DNA of 64,000 nucleotides from Zobellia russellii. Its GTDB lineage: Bacteria; Bacteroidota; Bacteroidia; Flavobacteriales; Flavobacteriaceae. This document shows, in pieces, positions 46,155 to 53,900 of this stretch. The notes beneath the pieces were generated by a model, which did not search any database, was not told the DNA's origin, and saw only the letters and a list, made by a program, of their open reading frames with translations. A program made the position numbers and the translations under genes. Positions within the stretch are counted from its first letter, which is position 1. Each line of letters starts with the position of its first letter. The stretch spans positions 1,054,001 to 1,118,000 of the forward strand of contig NZ_JACSOI010000001.1 of assembly GCF_018728565.1 (NCBI RefSeq). The letters are read 5' to 3'.

Positions 46155-46240
46155 AAAAAAAAGGGAGCGTTCCCCAACGCTCCCTTCCGAGTTATATAAT
46201 ACCCATTTCAATATTGAAACGGTTATTCAACCTACTTATG
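46155..46240 (-). ncRNA. Putative small RNA, unit 2 of a tandem pair
   Basis: Same order as unit 1, 192 bases away: CATCTTTG -7 like element (plus 46246-46253), identical 23-base block (46228-46250), palindromic stem with one G·U on the minus strand (46203-46222), then a terminator with a perfect 9-base-pair stem (GGGAGCGTT, loop GGGG, AACGCTCCC; 46163-46184) and eight T. It lies 57 bases after the stop of the small membrane-protein gene on the same strand, so it could also be a 3'-end-derived RNA of that transcript. Confidence 0.55.
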
Positions 46241-46312
46241 AGTTACAAAGATGCATTACATTGCCAAGTGCCATTGATTCAAAAAATACCAAAATTGACT
46301 CAATTACTTCAC

Positions 46313-46444
46313 TTAGTTGATTACATAGCCTAAAATCCAATAAAGGATAATAAAAACTACGATGCTACCAATGCATCCGCATTTGCCGCCTCCTATTTTT
46401 TTGGCTCCCCAACCGGCCAATATCGCTTTTAGAATATTTTTCAT
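46313..46444 (-). CDS. Small Gly/Cys-rich single-helix membrane protein
   Basis: A 43-residue protein: a basic, glycine-rich start (MKNILKAILAGWGAKKIGGG), a KCGCIG turn and one hydrophobic helix (SIVVFIILYWILGYV). The regular composition, the clear start, and the 9-base gap after the preceding gene on the same strand support it as a real gene. I cannot name its family; similar tiny GWGAKK-type proteins seem common in Flavobacteriia. Membrane location is likely; function is unknown. Confidence 0.65.
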   Translation of the reverse strand: MKNILKAILAGWGAKKIGGGKCGCIGSIVVFIILYWILGYVIN

Positions 46445-46453
46445 AGTACTTTA

Positions 46454-46930
46454 TTATTGGGATTTTATAGGTCCCGATTTATATTTGGTATTGTAATCCA
46501 TTCGCAAATTTTGCAAGGTACTGTTTAAATCTTCGGCCTGTGATTGGAGCAGTGCATTTGTAGTTTTTGGTAAGCTACCAAACGCCAATAGATTTTGATA
46601 TTTTAGTACTAGCGCCTCTTCCTTGGAAGTAATCAGTAGATTAATCTCCTTATCCGATAGGTTCTTTTCCAATAACTGATTTTCCAACGATTCAAAAATA
46701 GGATGTTCTATATGGGCCATACGGGCAATTTTCCTTTCGGTTACCGCATAATACTCATCCGTTAGGATTTTCTCGAAATCTACTTCTTCAAAATGGCGTT
46801 TCTTAAAATAGGAGAGCCAAGTAGGATACCGGTCCGATTGTACTAATGTACCATACATGCGCTGGCAGGCATGTGTTTCGGCTACCAATTCGCTCAAAGC
46901 ATTTTCCCATGCAGTGCGTTCTCGTTCCAT
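46454..46930 (-). CDS. Hypothetical helical protein
   Basis: A 158-residue, almost fully helical cytoplasmic protein without a signal peptide. Charged helices and spaced acidic/His residues (AETHACQRMYG, KKRHFEEVDFEKIL, RMAHIEHPIFESLENQL) suggest a small helix bundle, but metal-site motifs of ferritins are not clear. I do not recognise its family. It lies 45 bases after a short-chain dehydrogenase gene and 9 bases before the small membrane protein, all on the same strand, so a stress-type operon is possible. Confidence 0.7.
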   Translation of the reverse strand: MERERTAWENALSELVAETHACQRMYGTLVQSDRYPTWLSYFKKRHFEEVDFEKILTDEYYAVTERKIARMAHIEHPIFESLENQLLEKNLSDKEINLLITSKEEALVLKYQNLLAFGSLPKTTNALLQSQAEDLNSTLQNLRMDYNTKYKSGPIKSQ

Positions 46931-46975
46931 GATATATATTTTGGATTAAACTTTAATTTTTTGATTCGGTATTAA

Positions 46976-47794
46976 TCAACCAAAAGCCGATTCTACGGCA
47001 CCACCATCTATACGTACGTTGGTTCCGTTTACATAACTGGCATGTTCAGAGCACAAAAAGGCTACTACTGCGGCCACTTCTTCCGGTTTTCCTCTACGTT
47101 CCATTGCAATGTGCGGTCTTTTGTTCTTTACGAACCATTCTACGGCTTCCTTCACCGAGATATCTTTTTCCTTGGCCAATTCCTCCATCATGGCATCTGT
47201 CATGGGCGTTTCAATATAGGCCGGAGAAATGCAGTTGAAAAGGATGTTTTCTTTGGAATAGGACCGAGATAAACACTTGGAGAGATTTATAATTGCGGCC
47301 TTGCAGGCATTATACGGACTTTCATCTACATACGGTTGAAACGCATTTTCACTGGCTACCATAACCATGCGTCCCCATTTTAGTTTTTGCATTTGTGGAA
47401 CAAAAGCTCGTGCCACACGAACGGCACCCATCAGGTCTACTTGAATGGTATTCATCCAATCTTCATCCGTTAATTTCAAGAAATCTCCAGCTGCGCCCCG
47501 TGCACCCGCCGAATGAAAAATGATGTGGGCACCACCAAATTCGGTTTCAATTTTATCGGCCAAATCCAATACTTCTTGATTCTTGGATATATCCGCAGCA
47601 ATGCCCATGACTTTAGCACCATCCTGGGCGTCTTTTTCAACTTGTTTGACCGCATCTTTTAATTCTTTGCCATTGTCTTTGTCCGAAAGCACAATGTTGA
47701 CTCCTTCCCGAGCCAAAAATTTAGCGGTTTCAATTCCTAATCCTGAGTCGCCTCCTGTTATCAAGGCCGTTTTTCCTTTTATGTTTAAATCCAT
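46976..47794 (-). CDS. Short-chain dehydrogenase/reductase (SDR)
   Basis: A 272-residue NAD(P)-dependent oxidoreductase. The cofactor motif TGGDSGLG (TGxxxGxG), NAG-like HSAGARG, the catalytic serine in VMVASENAF and YNACK (YxxxK) are all in place. The C-terminal GTNVRIDGG is standard. The substrate is unknown; it resembles SDRs annotated as 3-oxoacyl reductases or sugar dehydrogenases. It is encoded 39 bases after a second SDR with glucose-dehydrogenase features. Confidence 0.92.
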   Translation of the reverse strand: MDLNIKGKTALITGGDSGLGIETAKFLAREGVNIVLSDKDNGKELKDAVKQVEKDAQDGAKVMGIAADISKNQEVLDLADKIETEFGGAHIIFHSAGARGAAGDFLKLTDEDWMNTIQVDLMGAVRVARAFVPQMQKLKWGRMVMVASENAFQPYVDESPYNACKAAIINLSKCLSRSYSKENILFNCISPAYIETPMTDAMMEELAKEKDISVKEAVEWFVKNKRPHIAMERRGKPEEVAAVVAFLCSEHASYVNGTNVRIDGGAVESAFG

Positions 47795-47833
47795 ACTGTT
47801 CTTTTAAATAATGATTATATATATAGTTGTATG

Positions 47834-48652
47834 CTATCCGTTTGTAGTAAAACCTGGGTAGCACGTCATTCCACCGTCAACAAAAATGGTGGTTCCGTTT
47901 ATGTATTCAGATTCGTCCGAAGCCAACCAACTGGCCACACTCCCTATATCTTCGGGTACACCAATCTGTTTGTATGGGATGAGTTTTAGCATATTCTCCC
48001 GCCCTTCCTTGGTGCTCCAAACGTCTTTATTAATATCTGTTTTTATTGCTCCCGGTGCTATACTGTTGCATCGTATTTTATGGGGAGCGTACGCCTGGCA
48101 AATACTTTCCATCAACATTAAAAGTCCGCCTTTAGATGCCGCATAATTGGCGTGTCCGGCCCAAGGAATAACTTCGTGAACCGAACTCATGTGAATGATT
48201 TTTCCCAAAGAATTGGAAACGTCCTTGCGCATACCCCGGCGTAAAAATTCGTTTATGGCCTCTTTGGCGCACAAAAACTGTCCCGTTAGATTTACATCTA
48301 TCACTTTTTGCCAAGCCTCCAACGGCATTTCGTGTAATGGATGGTCTATTTGCATACCGGCATTGGCCACGCACACATCTACAGTACCAAAATGCTCAAT
48401 AGTAGTCTTGAACATAGCTTTTACGTCTTGCTCTTTGCTTACATCGCATTTTACAACAATGGCTTCGCCACTTAGTTTGTTCTTGTTGATTTCGTTGGCA
48501 ACTTCTTCTGCAGCTTCTTTTGAGCTTCTATAATTTACGACCACGTTGGCGCCTTCTGCACCCATTGCCAGTGCCACGGCTTTACCAATGCCGCCACTGG
48601 AGCCGGTTACGATACAGGTTTGGTTTTCAAGTCTTTTATTGGGTTTTTGCAT
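47834..48652 (-). CDS. Glucose 1-dehydrogenase-like SDR
   Basis: A 272-residue SDR. TGSSGGIG is the cofactor motif; the catalytic region HMSSVHEVIPWAGHANYAAS (then K) is very close to Bacillus glucose 1-dehydrogenase (MSSVHEVIPWP...YAASKGG), and the ending DGGMTCYPGF matches the enzyme's DGGMTLYPSF tail. The predicted reaction is beta-D-glucose to gluconolactone with NAD(P). It opens a minus-strand series with a second SDR, a helical protein and a small membrane protein, a set often tied to osmotic or desiccation stress in other bacteria (inference). Confidence 0.9.
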   Translation of the reverse strand: MQKPNKRLENQTCIVTGSSGGIGKAVALAMGAEGANVVVNYRSSKEAAEEVANEINKNKLSGEAIVVKCDVSKEQDVKAMFKTTIEHFGTVDVCVANAGMQIDHPLHEMPLEAWQKVIDVNLTGQFLCAKEAINEFLRRGMRKDVSNSLGKIIHMSSVHEVIPWAGHANYAASKGGLLMLMESICQAYAPHKIRCNSIAPGAIKTDINKDVWSTKEGRENMLKLIPYKQIGVPEDIGSVASWLASDESEYINGTTIFVDGGMTCYPGFTTNG

Positions 48653-48894
48653 AACTGTAGTAATTAGACCATAAAATTACCGGGTCTAGTTCTGCCGGAA
48701 TAGTCCTATACATAAAATTGATAGCTCAATGCAATTAAAAGGGAAAGCCTTTGTAATAAGCGAATTGGATAATGTTTTACGGCATTATTTTTTGTTATTA
48801 AGGCTATTTACAAATTGGGGTTCCTGTTAATTTGTGAGAACTATTAGGGGTTACCCTAGTTATGAGAAATACAGAAATTTAAAACACATAAAAG

Positions 48895-49404
48895 ATGATA
48901 AAGCCAAAAACAGAAGTACCTAAAATAGAGCTCCCTCTAATTAACGATACCCGATGGAATTTAGCCACGCAGAATAGCGAGACCTTTACTGTTCTTGTTT
49001 TTTACAGGGGGTTACATTGTCCTATTTGTAAAAATTATTTAGAAGACCTGGCCAAAAAGTTAAAGGACTTTACGGATAGGGGCGCACATGTAGTGGCCAT
49101 TAGTAGTGATACGGAGGAGCGGGCCAAGAAAGCCGGCGAGGAATGGGATGTTCCCGAACTGCCCATTGCCTACGGATTATCTATTGAAGAGGCTAGAAAT
49201 TGGGGGTTGTTCGTTTCAGAGGGAATTAAAGATTCCGAACCGGATACGTTCTCAGAACCAGGGGTTTTTCTGGTAAGACCGGATAATACCTTGTATGCAA
49301 GTGCTATTCAGACTATGCCTTTTGCACGCCCCAATTGGAAAGATATCTTAAATGCCATAGACTATATAGAAAAGAACGATTACCCAGCTAGAGGGGGTGA
49401 GTAA
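48895..49404 (+). CDS. Peroxiredoxin-like (AhpC/TSA) protein
   Basis: A 169-residue thioredoxin-fold protein without a signal peptide. The active-site region VLVFYRGLHCPICKNYLEDL has the CPxC arrangement of peroxiredoxin-like family proteins; AHVVAISSDTEERAKKAGEEW and EPGVFLVRPDNTLYAS complete the fold. It probably reduces peroxides or disulfides in the cytoplasm. It stands alone, divergent from the SDR genes with a 242-base gap and no clear promoter. Confidence 0.9.
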   Translation: MIKPKTEVPKIELPLINDTRWNLATQNSETFTVLVFYRGLHCPICKNYLEDLAKKLKDFTDRGAHVVAISSDTEERAKKAGEEWDVPELPIAYGLSIEEARNWGLFVSEGIKDSEPDTFSEPGVFLVRPDNTLYASAIQTMPFARPNWKDILNAIDYIEKNDYPARGGE

Positions 49405-49559
49405 TTCATTTCTCGATGCTGTCTCCAAGTGATGGGTTAAGTGGTCTTTAAACAATAATAGGTTGACCTTAATGCAAGTCCTATTCGGAGAGATAAAAAG
49501 TATTTCGTAAATTTAAGAGAGGAGGCCCTTCTCCTTTTAAAAACAATCTACGAACTTAA

Positions 49560-50021
49560 ATGAATAGGATTATGGAGTTGAATTATAAAATTTATCGGAA
49601 AGTAAAAATCTACTTTAACAAAATCTGTGGAGCAATTCCCAATCTGACACTTTTAAAAGAGCGGTCCGAATTAACTTTTGGAGGCTCCTTGGTCGCATCT
49701 CGAATTGAAGAAATGCAGTTGGTACAGGCACAACTGGTGAATTTCTTCATGAATCCGGATTTGATCGTGCCTTTTGTACCGTCTTCACGCTGTACCGCAT
49801 TATCTACTTGGTATGGAAACAATACTTTGCAGTCCTGTGGGGATTTGGGAACTTTTCAAGCTATGCTCATAGAAGAGGATGATAAGGTGTTGGAAGAAGC
49901 GAACTATATGATTGCGGACCCACTATTACCTTCTAAACTTCAGGTTTTGCTTAAAAAACATAGAAAGAGATTAAAGAATATCAGGATTAATAAAGAGAGC
50001 CTGAACGAATTAGAAAGATGA
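49560..50021 (+). CDS. Hypothetical DUF2383-like helical protein
   Basis: A 153-residue cytoplasmic protein with a basic N-terminus (YKIYRKVKIYFNKICG). The C-terminal half, with MLIEEDDKVLEEANYMIADP and LPSKLQVLLKKHRKRLKNI, resembles the end of the four-helix-bundle domain DUF2383, in which a DPxLP turn precedes the last helix; the rest is less clear. The start could also be the in-frame ATG at 49572. It overlaps the alpha/beta hydrolase start by four bases, so the two are translated together. Confidence 0.65.
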   Translation: MNRIMELNYKIYRKVKIYFNKICGAIPNLTLLKERSELTFGGSLVASRIEEMQLVQAQLVNFFMNPDLIVPFVPSSRCTALSTWYGNNTLQSCGDLGTFQAMLIEEDDKVLEEANYMIADPLLPSKLQVLLKKHRKRLKNIRINKESLNELER

Positions 50022-50773
50022 AAGAATATACAGGATTGCGGTATGAAAAAATAGGCCATGGAAAGAAAACCATTGTCTTTGTGCATTACTTTGGAGGTGA
50101 TGCCGGAAGTTGGAAATGGTTGGCCAAAAGGTTACGAAAAAAGTATACCTGTATCATGCTCAATCTGCCGGGTTTTGGAGGTACAAGGCCGCTTGCCGAA
50201 CCTTCCATTTATGGTATGGCGCAATATATAAACGTGATTATTGATGAGTTAAAACTAAAGGATTACATTCTTTGCGGTCATTCTATGGGCGCCAAATTGA
50301 TACTCTATGCCGCACAGATAAAAAATACGAACTTACCTCAGAAACTAATGTTGATTGCGCCTTCGCCACCCACTGTAGAACGCATGGAAGACCAAGAGCG
50401 CAAACGGATGTTGAACCATCCGGACAGGGCCGAAGCGGCCAACACGGTACATGGGGCTACCCAAAAGAAAATGGGTAAAAAGAGATTGTTGTATGCGGTC
50501 AATTCCCAATTGCAGATTGAAGAATCTACTTGGAAATGGTGGTTGAACGTGGGGATGAAAAATAATATTGCAGATCGGATAAAAGGGCTTGATATTCCCA
50601 CAGATGTAATTTTCTCCAATGACGACCCCGTGATTTCTACAGAAGCCATTTATGAAGAAGTGTTGCCAAATCTTAGTAATCCTTCTGCGGTAGCTTTGAG
50701 CAGGGTAGGGCATTTAATTCCTATGGAAATGCCAAGAAAACTTGCCCGTATCATTAAAAAACTTAATACATAG
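50018..50773 (+). CDS. Alpha/beta hydrolase
   Basis: A 251-residue serine hydrolase. The oxyanion-hole segment is VHYFGGDAGSWKWLA; the nucleophile serine lies in ILCGHSMGAKL; the acid is in VIFSNDDPVIST and the histidine in SRVGHLIPMEMP, completing the triad. No signal peptide. The substrate is unknown (esters or small cyclic compounds). It starts four bases before the end of the DUF2383-like gene, the typical ATGA overlap of coupled genes. Confidence 0.9.
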   Translation: MKEYTGLRYEKIGHGKKTIVFVHYFGGDAGSWKWLAKRLRKKYTCIMLNLPGFGGTRPLAEPSIYGMAQYINVIIDELKLKDYILCGHSMGAKLILYAAQIKNTNLPQKLMLIAPSPPTVERMEDQERKRMLNHPDRAEAANTVHGATQKKMGKKRLLYAVNSQLQIEESTWKWWLNVGMKNNIADRIKGLDIPTDVIFSNDDPVISTEAIYEEVLPNLSNPSAVALSRVGHLIPMEMPRKLARIIKKLNT

Positions 50774-50908
50774 ATTCCCGTCAAACCGTCCTAAAATATA
50801 CGTTTGCAAGAGTCAATATGAGATATCGTTCGTATTTAAAGCAAATAAGTTAATTTATGATTGTTAAAAGCGTACAATTCATGTGCTTATTACTGATCTT
50901 TGCCCTTA

Positions 50909-53900
50909 ATGCAAAAGGAGAAAAGAAAAAATAGGTGGCTGCGGCGCTTGGGACGGGTGTTCTTAGTGCTGGCGCTATTGTTTTTTGGTTTGCTACTGTT
51001 TATTCGAAGCCAGTGGGGGCAGGATATTATAGTGGGTAAGCTTACCAACTACGTGTCTCAACAGACAAATACAAAAGTTGAGATAGATCGGTTATACTTA
51101 ACCTTTTCAGGAAATATTTTTTTAGAAGGATTGTATTTGGAAGATACCAAAGGGGATACCTTGGTGTATTCTAAAAATCTGGAGTTGAACTTGCCCCTCT
51201 CACCTTTAATTTTCAATAACGAACTTAATTTGAAGTCGGCCACTTGGGAAGGTTTGAACGCTAACATCACAAGAGAGCCGGATTCCGAGGACTTCAATTT
51301 CAATTTTTTAATCGATGCTTTTGCCGCGAAAGATACCACTACCGTTACCACGGAAAGTGAACCCATGCAGATAACCGTTGGGGAACTTGATTTTAAAGAT
51401 TTTAAGTTGGTCTATAATGACCAATTTTTGGGAATAGACAGTCGCATTAAATTAGGCGGATTGGTGCTAGACGCAGATGAAACGGATTTGGAACAGTTGC
51501 GATTTGAATTGGATGAACTGAAATTATCCAACACGGATATTTTCTACAAACAGACCAAACCCTTTGTTTCCGAAGATACTACGGAAACCACTTTGCCATA
51601 CTTTGCTGTAGACCTGCTGCAACTACAAAACGTAAAAGCCAACTATAGCTCCGTTCCGGATTCCATTAACGCAAAACTTGATGTTCGGGATTTTGAGCTA
51701 GAACTGCCCAAAGCCAACCTGGCATCCAATGAGATAGAAGTAGATAGGATTTCGCTGCAGCGCTCGGCCATTTCGCTCCAGCTTCCGGCAGCTTCAAAAA
51801 CTATAGATTCTACCGTTACGACCAATGGCGCTACAGGTTTTGAATGGCCTAAATTTTTAGTGCAGGTAGATGAAATTGATTTACAGGAAAATTCTATTAC
51901 CTACACCATGGGTACGGCCCAGCCGGAAAAAGGCAAATTCAACCCTAATGCCATTTCACTTTCTAATTTTAAACTTCAAGCGGAAGAGGTAAAATACCGT
52001 CCGCAAGAAGTGGCTATGCAATTAAACGCACTTTCTTTTGATGAACAGAGCGGTATGACATTGCAAAAACTGAACTTTAATGCCAGGATTGATGATAGCA
52101 GTGCTGCTTTGGAGGACCTACAATTTACGGTTAACAACAGTTCTTTGGCAGGGCAAATGACTTTGAAATATTCGTCTATAGAAACCGTGTTGGATGCCCC
52201 GGAAGGTACGCGGGTAGATTTAAATCTTCAAGATATAGATGTGGATGTACAGGATGCATTCACCTTACAACCGGAATTGGCGGATAATGCCTATATGGTC
52301 TCCGCTGCGGAACATCCCCTGCAAGGTGGAATTTCAGCAGAAGGTACGTTGCAAAAAATCGATATAAAAAATATGCAGCTCAATTGGGGACAAACCACCC
52401 AATTTTCTGCACAGGGAAGCTTGCAAAACATCACCCAACCGGATTCGCTTTATTTTGATTTCAGAACTATTTCGCTCAATACCGTAAAAGAGGATGTGGC
52501 AAAATTTGTTTCGGAAAAAGAATTAGGAATTTCACTGCCTAAAACCATTGCGCTAAATGCCCAAGCTAGTGGAAAAGTGAACGACCTTACCGCACAAGCA
52601 CAATTAAAGATTCCAGAAGGTACTATTGCCGCCAAAGGCGCTTACCAAGATGGGCAAGAGATGTATTTTGATGGGAACCTAAAAGTAGATAGCCTACAAC
52701 TGAATACGCTGTTGAACAACCCACAACTGGGTGCCGTTTCATTTACTATGGATGTTTCCGGTGGGGGGAAAACGAACAATCTGGATGCAAAACTCAAAAC
52801 GGATTTCACTCAATTGACTTTCAGTAATTACGATTTTTCGGCATTGAAGTTGGAAGGTGAGATGAAAAACGGGAAAGGAGCGTTAGACCTTGCTTTTAAG
52901 GATAAAAACTTGAATCTTTTGGCAAAGACCCAAGTGGTTCTGGACTCGGTAAACTCACAGTTAGATTTAGACCTTAATGTCATTGGGGCCGATTTGTATG
53001 CACTAGGGGTAACCAAAGAGAACATAAAAGCGGGGCTTCAACTTAACGGAAAATTCTCGGGTAATGCCGAAGCTTACAACATAGATGCCCAAATAGAAAA
53101 CGGCGTGGCGGTCTATGACAATGAGCAGTATCAAATGGGGCCTGTCAACCTAAAATCGTATATAGATAATACCAACACCAACGTCTCGGTAACTAGTGAT
53201 TTTTTGGTGGCCAGTCTAAAATCCAACGCTAGTCCACAAGGCTTGAACAATGCGCTAACACGGCAATTTGAAAACTATTTTAAAAACGGACAGGACAGTG
53301 TGGCCGTAAGGGATTCCGTGCGATTGAAAATGAATTTAAAGCTGTCTCCAACGCCATTCCTGACCGAGGTGTTTTTACGGGACGTTGACCGTTTGGATTC
53401 GGTTTTGATAGATGCTGATTTTGATGCTACTACACGAAAATTAAACGCAAACGTACATGTGCCTTCCGTGGCCTATCAAGGAAGTTCTGTAGATAGTTTA
53501 TATGCTAGAGTAACGGGGAATGCGACCAATTTGGATTTTACGGCCGGTTTTGCCGGTCTCGTATCGGAACCGGTTCTTATAAAACGAACTTTTATTGAAG
53601 GTAATCTAAAAAACAAAAAACTGTTCATGGATTTTATTGCCATGGATGATAGTGAGGCTGTCGCACATATTTCTTCGCAACTCACCCTTTCAAAAGATAC
53701 CACGCGCATTCATATAGATCCGTCCAATTTGGTTCTGAACAAGAAAAAATGGTCAGTTCCAGCGGACAATCAGATTCGTGTTGGCCCAGATGTATTACAG
53801 TTCAATAACATGAAATTTACCCGGAACGACCAATCTCTAACGCTTAGTGATCAGTTGCCCGGTCAAGAGAAGGAGCATATAGGTATTGTGTTCGATAATT

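Noticed and set aside
45963-46256. The tandem repeats as a CRISPR array.
   Set aside because: Only two units of about 100 bases with terminator structure, no regular short spacers, and no cas genes.
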